DNA from: Gammaproteobacteria bacterium
Lineage (GTDB): Bacteria > Pseudomonadota > Gammaproteobacteria > Ga0077536
DNA: 64,000 nt
Direction: 5' to 3'
Assembly (NCBI GenBank): GCA_021773835.1
Contig: JAJFJQ010000062.1
Coordinates: 62,001-126,000 of the forward strand
Shown here in pieces: positions 53,272 through 63,319 of this stretch (positions within the stretch are counted from its first letter, which is position 1; each line of letters opens with the position of its first letter). The notes under the pieces were generated by a model. That model made no database searches and was not told where the DNA came from. It saw only the letters and a list, made by a program, of their open reading frames with translations. A program made the position numbers and the translations under genes.

Positions 53272-54517
53272 AATTCGCAACATGACGATGAATTTTGGTC
53301 CGCAGCATCCGGCCGCCCACGGTGTATTGCGCTTAGTGTTAGAAATGGATGGTGAGGTGATCGAACGCGCCGATCCTCATATCGGGCTGTTGCATCGTGG
53401 TACGGAAAAGTTGGCTGAACATAAGCCATTCAACCAGAGCATCGGATACATGGACCGGCTCGACTATGTATCAATGATGTGTAATGAACACGCGTACGTA
53501 TTGGCGATAGAAAAACTCCTTGGCATCGAGCCCCCACAACGAGCGCAATACATTCGCGTCATGTTCGATGAGATCACTCGGATTTTGAATCACCTAATGT
53601 GGCTTGGCGCACACGGCCTTGATATAGGTGCCATGACGGTGTTTCTGTATTGTTTTCGCGAGCGCGAAGACCTCATGGATTGTTACGAAGCAGTGTCGGG
53701 TACGCGGATGCACGCGACATACTATCGACCCGGCGGCGTCTATCGGGATCTGCCGGCGCAAATGCCGCAGTACGCCAGCTCAAAATGGCATAACGATAGC
53801 GAGGTCGGCAAACTCAACACTGATAGGCAGGGTAGCCTATTAGATTTCATTGATGCATTCGTTGAACGATTCCCGGGTTGTGTCGACGAATACGAGACTC
53901 TGTTGACGGACAATCGGATCTGGAAGCAGCGCACGGTCGATATCGGCATCGTGACCCCGGAGCGTGCAATCGCATTAGGTTTTACCGGCCCCATGTTGCG
54001 CGGCTCTGGGGTTGAATGGGACCTGCGCAAGAAACAACCCTATGAAATCTATTCAGAACTCGACTTCGATATTCCCGTTGGGGTCAACGGCGACTGCTAC
54101 GATCGTTACTTGGTCCGCATTGAAGAAATGCGCCAATCGGCACGAATTCTGCGGCAGTGCGTCGACTGGTTACGTGATAATCCCGGCCCGGTAATGCTTG
54201 ACGACCACAAATTGACCCCACCACGGCGCGAAGAAATGAAAGGCGACATGGAATCGCTGATCCATCACTTCAAGTTGTTCACTGAGGGCTATTGCGTACC
54301 GGCAGGGGAGGTCTATGCGGCAGTCGAGCATCCGAAGGGAGAATTTGGCATCTACCTTGTGTCCGACGGTGCGAACAAGCCCTATCGCTTAAAGGCCCGT
54401 GCGGCTGGATTCCCGCATCTCGCGGCGATGGATGAGATGGTGAAGGGCCATATGTTGGCAGATGTCGTCGCCATGATTGGCACGATGGACATCGTGTTTG
54501 GTGAGATCGATCGCTAG
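53264..54517 (+). CDS. nuoD: NADH-quinone oxidoreductase subunit D
   Basis: NuoD forms the quinone-binding cavity with NuoB. The 417-residue protein starts at 53264 ([16 protein letters not shown]), inside the end of nuoC. It has the [13 protein letters not shown] segment (about 12-24) with the functional His, the RGTEKL block, and the C-terminal [34 protein letters not shown]-like ending. Length is normal for the 49-kDa subunit. Confidence 0.95.
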   Translation: MPEIRNMTMNFGPQHPAAHGVLRLVLEMDGEVIERADPHIGLLHRGTEKLAEHKPFNQSIGYMDRLDYVSMMCNEHAYVLAIEKLLGIEPPQRAQYIRVMFDEITRILNHLMWLGAHGLDIGAMTVFLYCFREREDLMDCYEAVSGTRMHATYYRPGGVYRDLPAQMPQYASSKWHNDSEVGKLNTDRQGSLLDFIDAFVERFPGCVDEYETLLTDNRIWKQRTVDIGIVTPERAIALGFTGPMLRGSGVEWDLRKKQPYEIYSELDFDIPVGVNGDCYDRYLVRIEEMRQSARILRQCVDWLRDNPGPVMLDDHKLTPPRREEMKGDMESLIHHFKLFTEGYCVPAGEVYAAVEHPKGEFGIYLVSDGANKPYRLKARAAGFPHLAAMDEMVKGHMLADVVAMIGTMDIVFGEIDR

Positions 54518-54527
54518 CGATATATCA

Positions 54528-55022
54528 ATGGCAACGCAAACGACAAAATTATCGGCGCATGCACGTGGCGTTATTGACGCGGCGCTGGAAAAGTATCCGC
54601 CTGAGCAAAAACGATCGGCGGTACTCGCTGCCCTACATGAAGCGCAACACGACAATAAAGGATTTTTGACCGAGGAACTGATGGACGCAGTCGCCGACTA
54701 TCTGGAGATGCCGCGAATTGCCGTCTACGAGGTGGCAAGTTTTTACTCGATGTTTGAAACCAAGCCCGTAGGGCGGCATAGCATCTCAATCTGCACTAAC
54801 GTGTCGTGTATGTTGCGCGGTAGCGATGAAATAGTGGAGCACGTCGAGCAGAGTTTAGGCATCAAAATCGGCGAGTCGACAGAGGATGGTCGGATCTATT
54901 TGAAGTGTGAGGAAGAGTGCCTAGCCGCCTGCTGCGCGGCTCCAATGATGATGGTCGATCACGTCTACCACGAAAATTTGACACCGCAGAAGGTTGACGA
55001 AATCTTGGCGAAACTAAAATGA
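54528..55022 (+). CDS. nuoE: NADH-quinone oxidoreductase subunit E
   Basis: NuoE holds the [2Fe-2S] cluster N1a next to NuoF. The 164-residue form starts at 54528 (MATQTTKLS). The cluster ligands are in ICTNVSCMLRG (two Cys five apart) and ECLAACCAAP (two Cys four apart). The stop overlaps the start of nuoF by four bases (ATGA), so they are coupled. Confidence 0.95.
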   Translation: MATQTTKLSAHARGVIDAALEKYPPEQKRSAVLAALHEAQHDNKGFLTEELMDAVADYLEMPRIAVYEVASFYSMFETKPVGRHSISICTNVSCMLRGSDEIVEHVEQSLGIKIGESTEDGRIYLKCEEECLAACCAAPMMMVDHVYHENLTPQKVDEILAKLK

Positions 55023-56326
55023 GTAACATTGAACTCAATCTAACCTGCTTTGAGACGCTCAAGCATGATGAGCCATGGTCGCTTGAGACGTACAAAAAGA
55101 TCGGTGGCTATGCCGTGTGGGAAAGGATCCTAAGGGACAAGGTTGCGCCCACCGAAATCATAGAGCAAGTTAAAGCATCCGGACTGCGTGGGCGTGGAGG
55201 AGCGGGGTTTCCGGCCGGCGTGAAGTGGAGTTTTATGCCGCAAAACGCCGATGTGCAAAAGTACATTGTGTGCAATTCCGACGAAAGCGAACCGGGTACG
55301 TGTAAGGATCGCGATATATTGCGCTTCAATCCCCACGCGCTTGTTGAAGGTCTCGCGATTGCCGCTTACGCAATTGGCGCGAGTGCCGGTTACAACTACA
55401 TGCGCGGCGAGTTCATGGACGAGCCATGCCAACGATTTGAGACAGCACTGAAAGAGGCCTACGAGCTTGGTTTTCTCGGCAGCGATATTTTGGGCTCTGG
55501 GGTGGAGGTGAATCTTTACAACCACCTCGGTGCCGGCGCGTATATCTGCGGGGAGGAAACAGCACTTCTAGAATCCTTGGAAGGTAAGAAAGGTTTGCCG
55601 AGGTTCAAGCCGCCGTTTCCCGCAGGCTACGGACTCTATGGTAGACCGACGACCATCAACAACACGGAGACTCTGGCCTCGGTGCCGACGATCCTCCGCA
55701 ATGGACCCGAATGGTTCGCGGCCTTGGGTAAGGAAAACAATGGTGGTACCAAGGTTTTCTCGGTCAGTGGACACGTCAATAAGCCTGGCAATTTCGAGAT
55801 CCCGATGGGTACGCCGTTCAAAGACTTATTGGCGCTGGCCGGTGGCATTAGAGACGGCCATGAATTCAAGGCCTTGATCCCCGGTGGATCGTCTGTGCCG
55901 GTGCTCACGGCCGAAACCGCGATGACCATCGACATGGACTATGACTCAATCTCTGCCGCGGGATCGATGCTTGGTTCTGGTGCCGTGATCGTAATGGATG
56001 ATTCAACCGACATGGTGCAAGTGTTGCGGCGGATTTCGCGATTCTATTATGCCGAGTCGTGTGGACAGTGCACCCCTTGCCGCGAAGGTACGGGCTGGTT
56101 GTATCGCATGCTAACTCGCATCGTCAAAGGTCAGGGGTCGCACCAAGACCTCGATAAACTCGATGACGTTGCTTCCAAGATCGAGGGCCGAACGATTTGT
56201 GCACTCGGCGACGCAGCGGCGATGCCGGTGCGGAGTTTTATTAAAAATTTCCGACCCGAATTTGAACATTACATCGAAACCGGGACGAGCATAGTAGGCG
56301 CCGCGGCTAAATCGGCTGCGGCTTAG
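55019..56326 (+). CDS. nuoF: NADH-quinone oxidoreductase subunit F
   Basis: NuoF oxidises NADH at FMN and passes electrons to cluster N3. The 435-residue protein has the glycine-rich NADH site GLRGRGGAGFPAG (about 55-67), an FMN loop with NSDESEPGTCKDRD, and the N3 cluster motif ESCGQCTPCREG (about 345-356). The ATG overlaps the nuoE stop. nuoG follows seven bases after its stop. Confidence 0.96.
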   Translation: MSNIELNLTCFETLKHDEPWSLETYKKIGGYAVWERILRDKVAPTEIIEQVKASGLRGRGGAGFPAGVKWSFMPQNADVQKYIVCNSDESEPGTCKDRDILRFNPHALVEGLAIAAYAIGASAGYNYMRGEFMDEPCQRFETALKEAYELGFLGSDILGSGVEVNLYNHLGAGAYICGEETALLESLEGKKGLPRFKPPFPAGYGLYGRPTTINNTETLASVPTILRNGPEWFAALGKENNGGTKVFSVSGHVNKPGNFEIPMGTPFKDLLALAGGIRDGHEFKALIPGGSSVPVLTAETAMTIDMDYDSISAAGSMLGSGAVIVMDDSTDMVQVLRRISRFYYAESCGQCTPCREGTGWLYRMLTRIVKGQGSHQDLDKLDDVASKIEGRTICALGDAAAMPVRSFIKNFRPEFEHYIETGTSIVGAAAKSAAA

Positions 56327-56333
56327 GCAGGAA

Positions 56334-58706
56334 ATGAGCGAAGACGAGCTAACAATCGAAGTCGATGGCCGTAGCATACCGGCGCGCAAAGGCGCGATGT
56401 TGATCGAGGCGACGGATGCTGCCGGGATCTACATCCCGAGATTTTGCTACCACAAACACCTTAGCGTCGCGGCGAATTGTCGCATGTGCTTGGTCGAAGT
56501 TGAGCGCGCACCGAAGCCTTTGCCGGCGTGTGCGACGCCGGTGATGGATGGTATGAAGGTATTTACCGCCTCGCCGTATGCGGTGGATGCGCAACGCTCT
56601 ACGATGGAGTTTCTACTGATCAATCACCCGCTCGATTGCCCGATTTGCGATCAAGGCGGTGAGTGTGAACTGCAAGACCTTGCAATGGGATACGGCGGGG
56701 ATGTGTCGCGTTACGCGGAACGTAAACGCGTCGTGCGCGACAAAGATATCGGCCCGCTAGTGCAAACGGATATGACTCGATGCATTCACTGCACTCGATG
56801 CGTTCGCTTTGGTGAGGAAATCGCCGGGCTGCGCGAACTCGGGGCAACGGGCCGTGGCGAAAATATGGAGATTGGGACCTACGTCGCCAAGGCAATGAGT
56901 TCTGAGTTATCCGGCAACGTGATCGATCTGTGTCCGGTTGGAGCATTAACCTCGAAGCCTTATCGCTATTCCGCGCGTGCATGGGAGTTACAACAGCGCG
57001 ACGGTATTGCTCCGCACGATTGTCTTGGTTCGAATGTACATTTCCACATTAAGGGATCCAAGGTCAAACGCGTTGTGCCTAAAGACAACGCGAATATTAA
57101 CGAAACTTGGTTATCGGATCGCGACCGCTTTAGCTACCAGGCACTAGCTAGCGAAGACCGTCTTCTCACTCCTAAGATCAAGCGCGATGGCGAATGGCAT
57201 GAGTGCGATTGGGAAGTTGCATTAGAGTCCGTTGCAGACCGTCTCGGACAGATCGGTATAGAAGGGCAAGGAGACCGTATCGCCGCGCTCGCCTCACCTT
57301 CGTCAACGACCGAAGAGTTTTATCTGCTGCAACGGCTCATACGAGAACTTGGTGGGAACAGCATCGATCATCGCCCACGGCAGGTTGATTTTTCTGCAGA
57401 CACTACAGCGCCACTCGCGCCTTGCCTCGGCGTCGATCTCGCGGCGCTTGAACAGGCGGATGCGATATTGTTGATTGGCAGCAATACACGCCACGATCAG
57501 CCACTAATTAACCATCGGATCCGCAAAGCGGCCTTGGCTGGTGCGCAGGTCATCGTGTTAAACCCAGTCGACTACGAGTTTAATTTTCCGGTTGCGCGAA
57601 AGCTGATTGTTCCGCCGAGTCAAATGCCTGCTGCGCTGGGCGGCCTCGCCAAACAACTTGCCCGTGACGCCGGCTCGAAAGACGATGTGCAAGCGGAACT
57701 CTCAGCATTCGACGTTAGCGAAGAACACGAATCAATCGCCGCATTATTGCAAGACGCGGATCGCTGCATAGTTATAACTGGAAACCTGGCTGAGCGGCAT
57801 CCGAAGTACGGACAACTCAGTACGCTAGCGGCAATTGTTGCTGGTGCATCGTCCGCAAACTACGCACGGCTAACCGATGGCGCAAATTGTGCGGGTGCGT
57901 GGCTGGCGGGCGCCATTCCTCATCGCGGACCCGGCGGACGAAAAATTGTTGACACGGGTCTCGATGCGGACCGCATGTTTGATAGTCCGCAGGCAGCCTA
58001 TGTTTTGCTCGGATTGGAGCCGGAACTCGATTGTATTCGCCCGCAAAAAGTGGTCGAGGCCCTGCGTTCGAGTTTTGTCGTCGCACTTAGCGCTTTTCAT
58101 AATGCGTCCCTCGAGACAGCAGCAGACGTACTGCTGCCGATCGCCGCGTTTGCTGAGAACGAAGGCAGTTATGTTAATTCACTTGGTCAATGGCAGTCGT
58201 TCGAACCAGCAGTGCGCCCACCTGGAGATGCGCGCCCCGCATGGAAATTGTTGCGCGTCCTAGGCGAGCGTCTATCGTTACCCGGATTCGATGCAATTAA
58301 TTGTGTAGATGTTACGCGGGACATCGCTGCGTTGTGTGACGGTGCGGTAAAGCCTAGCTCAGCGCTTGGAACGGTGAAGATTGAAACGCCGCAAGAATCC
58401 TCTGGAAAGCCTGAAGCGGTGCTAGAAATTCCACTATACGCAACAGATGCAATCGTCCGGCACGGTGAGGCCTTACAGCTTGCGCCCCAACACAATTTGG
58501 ACAGCGTTTATCTCAACCAATCGACGGCTAAGCAGCTTGGGTTAAAACACGGCGGTCAAGCCGTGGTCAAGGGCGACGGTGCGGAAACCGTGATGACGGT
58601 GGTTGTCGACGATACCATCGGCGACGGCAGTTATTTGGTGTATGCCGCGCACGTCGGTGCGACGGCATTCAGTGGGGCCGAGCAGATCCAAATATCGAAG
58701 GCATGA
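56334..58706 (+). CDS. nuoG: NADH-quinone oxidoreductase subunit G
   Basis: NuoG is the large iron-sulfur subunit that links NuoF to NuoB/NuoI. The 790-residue protein has the N-terminal [2Fe-2S] N1b ligands at C38, C49, C52 and C66, a [4Fe-4S] N5 site around HPLDCPICDQGGEC with the CxxxxxxC pattern, and a second [4Fe-4S] site in CIHCTRCVRF with a later CPVGALT. The C-terminal half is molybdopterin-oxidoreductase-like but lacks a cofactor. There are no extra N7-type Cys that I can confirm. Confidence 0.94.
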   Translation: MSEDELTIEVDGRSIPARKGAMLIEATDAAGIYIPRFCYHKHLSVAANCRMCLVEVERAPKPLPACATPVMDGMKVFTASPYAVDAQRSTMEFLLINHPLDCPICDQGGECELQDLAMGYGGDVSRYAERKRVVRDKDIGPLVQTDMTRCIHCTRCVRFGEEIAGLRELGATGRGENMEIGTYVAKAMSSELSGNVIDLCPVGALTSKPYRYSARAWELQQRDGIAPHDCLGSNVHFHIKGSKVKRVVPKDNANINETWLSDRDRFSYQALASEDRLLTPKIKRDGEWHECDWEVALESVADRLGQIGIEGQGDRIAALASPSSTTEEFYLLQRLIRELGGNSIDHRPRQVDFSADTTAPLAPCLGVDLAALEQADAILLIGSNTRHDQPLINHRIRKAALAGAQVIVLNPVDYEFNFPVARKLIVPPSQMPAALGGLAKQLARDAGSKDDVQAELSAFDVSEEHESIAALLQDADRCIVITGNLAERHPKYGQLSTLAAIVAGASSANYARLTDGANCAGAWLAGAIPHRGPGGRKIVDTGLDADRMFDSPQAAYVLLGLEPELDCIRPQKVVEALRSSFVVALSAFHNASLETAADVLLPIAAFAENEGSYVNSLGQWQSFEPAVRPPGDARPAWKLLRVLGERLSLPGFDAINCVDVTRDIAALCDGAVKPSSALGTVKIETPQESSGKPEAVLEIPLYATDAIVRHGEALQLAPQHNLDSVYLNQSTAKQLGLKHGGQAVVKGDGAETVMTVVVDDTIGDGSYLVYAAHVGATAFSGAEQIQISKA

Positions 58707-58724
58707 TGGCGAAATTGAAGTTCA

Positions 58725-59792
58725 ATGTTTGATCTACTACGCAGCTATCTGACGTTCCTACCAGATCCGGTAACGACTACGGTCATTATCCTGGTGCAGA
58801 TTGTCATGATCATCATTCCGATCATGCTGTCGGTTGCTTATCTGACCTATGCGGAACGCAAGATCATCGGTTATATCCAAGTCCGTATTGGACCGAACCG
58901 GGTCGGGCCACGTGGTTGGCTGCAGCCGATCGCGGATGCGCTCAAACTTCTATGTAAGGAGGTGATCATCCCGGCCGGGGCCAATCGATTCTTGTTCCTG
59001 CTCGCACCAATTCTCGCCCTCGGGCCAGCGCTTGCGGCATGGGCGGTGATCCCCTTCGGTTCTGAAATCGTATTGGCCAACATCAATGCCGGGCTGTTAT
59101 ACATCCTCGCGCTAACCTCGCTTGGGGTCTACGGCATCATCGTCGCCGGCTGGGCCTCAAATTCTAAATACGCCTTCCTCGGGGCTATGCGTTCCGCCGC
59201 GCAAATTGTCTCCTACGAGATACCGATGGGTTTTGCCCTGGTTGGCGTACTAATCGCGGCGGGTAGCCTGAATTTAGGTGCGATAATCGAAGCGCAGCGC
59301 GGAAGTTTGCTGACCTGGTTCTGGATCCCGCTTTTTCCACTGTTCGTCATCTACTTCATTTCCGGGCTCGCGGAAACGAATCGCGCGCCGTTCGATGTGA
59401 GTGAAGGGGAGTCCGAGATCGTCGCTGGTTTTCATGTGGAATATGCCGGTATGGCGTTCGCGCTGTTTTTCCTCGCGGAATACGCCAACATGATAATGAT
59501 CTCCGCGCTAACCGCCGTTATGTTTATGGGTGGGTGGCTCTCGCTGTTCCCTGGTTTTGCAGAATTTCCTGTTATCGGATTATTTTTTGCCGACGGGATC
59601 CACTGGTTCGTATTCAAAACCGCGTTTTTTCTGTTTCTGTTTCTATGGTTTCGTGCGACATTCCCGCGGTTTCGCTATGACCAGATCATGCGGCTCGGAT
59701 GGAAGGTATTTTTGCCGATCACGATCGTATGGTTAGTTGTGGTGGCGACCATGGTGGTTTACCAGGTTCCACCATGGTTCGATGCGGCATGA
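58725..59792 (+). CDS. nuoH: NADH-quinone oxidoreductase subunit H
   Basis: NuoH is the membrane subunit that forms the entry to the quinone channel. The 355-residue protein has about eight membrane segments, the conserved [27 protein letters not shown]-type loop (about 43-69), and the acidic [24 protein letters not shown] segment (about 216-239). The length is typical. It starts 18 bases after nuoG. Its last segment is followed by nuoI 13 bases later. Confidence 0.95.
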   Translation: MFDLLRSYLTFLPDPVTTTVIILVQIVMIIIPIMLSVAYLTYAERKIIGYIQVRIGPNRVGPRGWLQPIADALKLLCKEVIIPAGANRFLFLLAPILALGPALAAWAVIPFGSEIVLANINAGLLYILALTSLGVYGIIVAGWASNSKYAFLGAMRSAAQIVSYEIPMGFALVGVLIAAGSLNLGAIIEAQRGSLLTWFWIPLFPLFVIYFISGLAETNRAPFDVSEGESEIVAGFHVEYAGMAFALFFLAEYANMIMISALTAVMFMGGWLSLFPGFAEFPVIGLFFADGIHWFVFKTAFFLFLFLWFRATFPRFRYDQIMRLGWKVFLPITIVWLVVVATMVVYQVPPWFDAA

Positions 59793-59805
59793 GGAGAAGT
59801 CGATT

Positions 59806-60291
59806 ATGAGCGCAGTCAATTATCTAAAAAGCCTCACTTTGTGGGAGCTGGTGAAAGGTCTGCGGCTAACTGGGCGTCATTTATTCGAACGTAAGATCAC
59901 CGTCCAGTACCCAGAAGAGAAAACACCTCAATCACCGCGTTTCCGCGGCTTGCACGCGCTACGCCGCTATCCTAACGGCGAAGAACGTTGTATCGCTTGC
60001 AAATTGTGTGAGGCGGTATGTCCGGCGGTGGCGATCACCATTGAGTCGGAACCTCGTGATGATGGGACCCGACGCACTACCCGCTACGACATCGACTTAA
60101 CGAAATGCATATTTTGCGGATTTTGTGAGGAATCCTGTCCAGTCGATTCCATCGTGGAGACCCGGCATTTCGAATACCACGGCGAGCAACACGGCGATCT
60201 TTTGATGACCAAAGAAAAGCTTTTGGCTAACGGCGATCGACTAGAACACCAAATTGCGCGTGACCGCGAACAGGAAGCGCTTTACCGATAA
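59806..60291 (+). CDS. nuoI: NADH-quinone oxidoreductase subunit I
   Basis: NuoI carries clusters N6a and N6b. The 161-residue form starts at 59806 with AGGAGA upstream. The two [4Fe-4S] motifs are complete: Cys 62, 65, 68, 72 and Cys 101, 104, 107, 111. The N-terminal amphipathic part (about 5-30) lies on the membrane. The longer reading frame upstream overlaps nuoH and is not used. Confidence 0.96.
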   Translation: MSAVNYLKSLTLWELVKGLRLTGRHLFERKITVQYPEEKTPQSPRFRGLHALRRYPNGEERCIACKLCEAVCPAVAITIESEPRDDGTRRTTRYDIDLTKCIFCGFCEESCPVDSIVETRHFEYHGEQHGDLLMTKEKLLANGDRLEHQIARDREQEALYR

Positions 60292-60327
60292 GCCTGGAAT
60301 GCGAAGACAACAAGCTAGACCATCGAA

Positions 60328-60924
60328 ATGAGTGTAGAAGCAGTCGTATTTTACTTTTTTGCCACGGCATTGGTGTTTGCCGCATCGATGGTGATCACGG
60401 TACGTAATCCGGTGCATGCGGCGCTGTTTCTGATCATGGCCTTCTTCGCTAGCTCCGGTCTGTGGTTGTTATTGGAAGCAGAATTTTTGGCGATCACACT
60501 TGTGCTGGTGTATGTCGGTGCTGTGATGGTTTTGTTTTTGTTCGTCGTAATGATGCTCGATATCAATCTCACAGTATTACGCGAGGGGTTTGCCCGCTAT
60601 CTTCCGGTGGCGTTTGTAGTAGCAATTCTGATGATGGTGTCTTTGGGTTTGATCGTCGGTAAAGAAAATTTTGGACTCCAAACCGTCGGTCCCGCTGAGA
60701 AGGCGTCGGCGTCCTACAGTAATACCGAAGCCTTGGGGCAGGTGCTGTACACCGATTACGTATTCCCGTTCGAAGTTGCGGCCGTGATCTTACTGGTCGC
60801 TATTGTTGCGGCGATTGCTTTGACTTTGCGCCCAACCCGACAAACGAAAGCGCCAATCCCGGAAAAGCAGGTAGCGGTAAGGCGCCAAGACCGGGTGCGA
60901 ATTGTAAAAATGGACTCGGAATAA
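60328..60924 (+). CDS. nuoJ: NADH-quinone oxidoreductase subunit J
   Basis: NuoJ is a membrane subunit in the connecting region of complex I. The 198-residue protein has about five membrane segments, the NPVHAALFLI segment (about 27-36) and the LVYVGAVMVLFLFVVMML third helix (about 58-75) that holds the conserved Gly and Tyr. A charged tail follows the last segment. nuoK is 55 bases downstream. Confidence 0.93.
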   Translation: MSVEAVVFYFFATALVFAASMVITVRNPVHAALFLIMAFFASSGLWLLLEAEFLAITLVLVYVGAVMVLFLFVVMMLDINLTVLREGFARYLPVAFVVAILMMVSLGLIVGKENFGLQTVGPAEKASASYSNTEALGQVLYTDYVFPFEVAAVILLVAIVAAIALTLRPTRQTKAPIPEKQVAVRRQDRVRIVKMDSE

Positions 60925-60979
60925 TCGTTATATCGCAATGAGCATGCAAAATATTAACGCGACACGCCGGTAAGGAACG

Positions 60980-61285
60980 ATGTTATCACTTGCACATTTT
61001 CTTTTGCTTGGTGCGGCGCTGTTCTGTCTCAGCGTGGCCGGTATCTTTATCAATCGAAAAAATGTGATCGTTTTATTGATGTGCATTGAGTTGATGTTGC
61101 TCGCAGTTAACATGAATTTCATCGCGTTCTCACACTTTAATGGCGATATCGCAGGCCAAGTCTTCGTGTTCTTCATCCTTACAGTGGCCGCCGCGGAGGC
61201 TGCGATCGGATTGGCCATATTGGTCGTGCTGTTTAGGAATCGCAATTCAATAAATGTCGAAGACCTCGACTCGATGAGTGGTTAG
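60980..61285 (+). CDS. nuoK: NADH-quinone oxidoreductase subunit K
   Basis: NuoK is a small three-helix membrane subunit. The 101-residue protein has the conserved Glu positions in helix 2 ([13 protein letters not shown], about 34-46) and helix 3 ([15 protein letters not shown], about 68-82), which belong to the proton path. Length is exactly that of most NuoK proteins. The ATG at 60980 has AAGGAA about six bases upstream. Confidence 0.95.
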   Translation: MLSLAHFLLLGAALFCLSVAGIFINRKNVIVLLMCIELMLLAVNMNFIAFSHFNGDIAGQVFVFFILTVAAAEAAIGLAILVVLFRNRNSINVEDLDSMSG

Positions 61286-61338
61286 TGAATTGTGAATAGA
61301 GCAGCAACGTATAACGAGAAGCGCTGAGAGTAGATTAA

Positions 61339-63300
61339 GTGCAGAACCTTTGTCTCATGATCGTCCTTGCGCCCCTCTTTGGGGCTATTGTTACTGGGCT
61401 ATTCGGTCGCACGGTTGGACGCTCGGGCGCCCATTGGCTCACGATCATCGCGGTCGGCGTATCGTTCTTTTTGTCAGTTGTAGTTTTTTGGCGGATCGTG
61501 ATCGGTGGCGAACCATCATATAACGCCAACCTCTATACGTGGCTCGAGAGCGGCGGAATTCCATTTCAAATCGGATTCCTGATAGATGAATTGAGCGCGA
61601 CGATGATGGTCGTCGTCACGTTCGTGTCATGGATGGTGCATATCTATACGGTTGGGTATATGCACGACGATCCCGGTTATCAACGATTCTTCTCCTACAT
61701 TTCATTGTTCACCTTCAGCATGCTGATGCTCGTGATGGCGAACAACTTTTTGCAACTGTTTTTTGGCTGGGAGGCTGTAGGATTGGTTTCCTACCTGCTC
61801 ATCGGTTTTTGGTACACGCGTGACACCGCTATTTACGCGAACCTTAAAGCGTTTCTGGTAAATCGTGTTGGCGATTTTGGCTTTTTATTAGGCATCGCGG
61901 CTGTCCTAATGTATTTCTCATCGCTCGACTACGCCGAGGTCTTCGACATCGCGAGCGACATGACGGGGGTTACCATCTCGATCTGGTCTGGACAAGATTG
62001 GTCGTTGATGACGGTGATTTGTCTGTTGTTGTTTGTTGGCGCTATGGGTAAATCGGCCCAGGTTCCATTACATGTTTGGTTACCCGACTCCATGGAAGGG
62101 CCTACGCCGATTTCTGCATTGATCCACGCAGCGACGATGGTGACTGCAGGGATTTTCATGGTTGCCCGGATGTCACCGTTGTTTGAACTCTCAACGACCG
62201 CCTTGTCGGTGGTGCTCGTGATCGGTGCGATCACAGCATTTTTTATGGGGTTATTGGGGCTGGTCCAAAACGATATCAAACGCGTGGTCGCCTATTCGAC
62301 ATTATCGCAATTGGGCTACATGACGGTTGCCCTCGGCGCATCTGCATACTCCGCCGCGATTTTCCATTTAATGACGCATGCGTTTTTCAAAGCACTCCTA
62401 TTTCTTGCCGCGGGCTCGGTAATTATTGGTATGCATCATGAGCAAGACATGCGCAAGATGGGCGGGTTGCGAAAGTACATGCCGATCACTTGGATCACCT
62501 GCCTGATTGGGTCGTTCGCGCTGATCGGATTTCCGGGTACCGCAGGATTCTTTTCTAAAGATGCGATTATCGAAGCCGTACACGCATCGACCACGCCGGG
62601 GGCGACCTTGGGCTACCTCGCATGCCTCTTCGGTGTATTTATTACAGCGCTATATTCGTTCCGATTAGTGTTCTTGGTTTTTCACGGTGAGTCACGAATG
62701 GATGAGGATACCGCTTCGCATGTGCACGAGACACCGGCGGTTGTTTGGGGGCCGCTGGTCGCGCTGGCGATACCCTCGGTGATAATCGGTGCGATTGCGA
62801 TTGAGCCGATGCTATTTGGCGATTACTTTGGCAGCAGTATTTATGTCGATCCCGAGAACGACGTGTTGGCACGGGTCGGTGAAGACTACCATGGTGTTTT
62901 GGGCTTTATTTGGCATGGAATCTGGCAAAAGCCATTTTGGTTTGCCACGGCCGGGGTAGTAGTAGCCTGGTACTGTTACCTGCGGCGCCCGGATATTCCA
63001 CGCCGCATTGCCGAGCGCACCTCACTCGTACACCGCATGCTGGTCAACAAATACGGATTCGATGTCTTTAATGATTGGTTTTTCGCCGGCGGCGCCAGAG
63101 GTACGGGACGTTTGCTGTGGCAGATTGGTGACGTTGGCTTGATCGACGGGATAGTGGTTAACGGTTCGGCGAAGTTTGTCGGCTGGTGGTCTGGGGTCCT
63201 TCGTCACATTCAGTCCGGATATTTATACCACTATGCATTTGCCATGATCCTAGGACTGCTCGCGCTGCTCGCGGTATTTGTTCATCGCGTAGCAGGGTAA
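61339..63300 (+). CDS. nuoL: NADH-quinone oxidoreductase subunit L
   Basis: NuoL is the distal antiporter-like proton pump of complex I. The 653-residue protein starts with GTG at 61339. It has 14 or more membrane segments, the conserved FFGWEAVGLVSYLLIGFW (about 140-157, with the key Glu), the KSAQVPLHVWLPDSMEGPTPISALIHAATMV-type core (about 237-267, with the key Lys and His) and a long C-terminal lateral helix region (about 520-600) ending in a last membrane segment. nuoM follows 19 bases later. Confidence 0.95.
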   Translation: MQNLCLMIVLAPLFGAIVTGLFGRTVGRSGAHWLTIIAVGVSFFLSVVVFWRIVIGGEPSYNANLYTWLESGGIPFQIGFLIDELSATMMVVVTFVSWMVHIYTVGYMHDDPGYQRFFSYISLFTFSMLMLVMANNFLQLFFGWEAVGLVSYLLIGFWYTRDTAIYANLKAFLVNRVGDFGFLLGIAAVLMYFSSLDYAEVFDIASDMTGVTISIWSGQDWSLMTVICLLLFVGAMGKSAQVPLHVWLPDSMEGPTPISALIHAATMVTAGIFMVARMSPLFELSTTALSVVLVIGAITAFFMGLLGLVQNDIKRVVAYSTLSQLGYMTVALGASAYSAAIFHLMTHAFFKALLFLAAGSVIIGMHHEQDMRKMGGLRKYMPITWITCLIGSFALIGFPGTAGFFSKDAIIEAVHASTTPGATLGYLACLFGVFITALYSFRLVFLVFHGESRMDEDTASHVHETPAVVWGPLVALAIPSVIIGAIAIEPMLFGDYFGSSIYVDPENDVLARVGEDYHGVLGFIWHGIWQKPFWFATAGVVVAWYCYLRRPDIPRRIAERTSLVHRMLVNKYGFDVFNDWFFAGGARGTGRLLWQIGDVGLIDGIVVNGSAKFVGWWSGVLRHIQSGYLYHYAFAMILGLLALLAVFVHRVAG

Positions 63301-63319
63301 CAATAAACTGTAGAGAAAC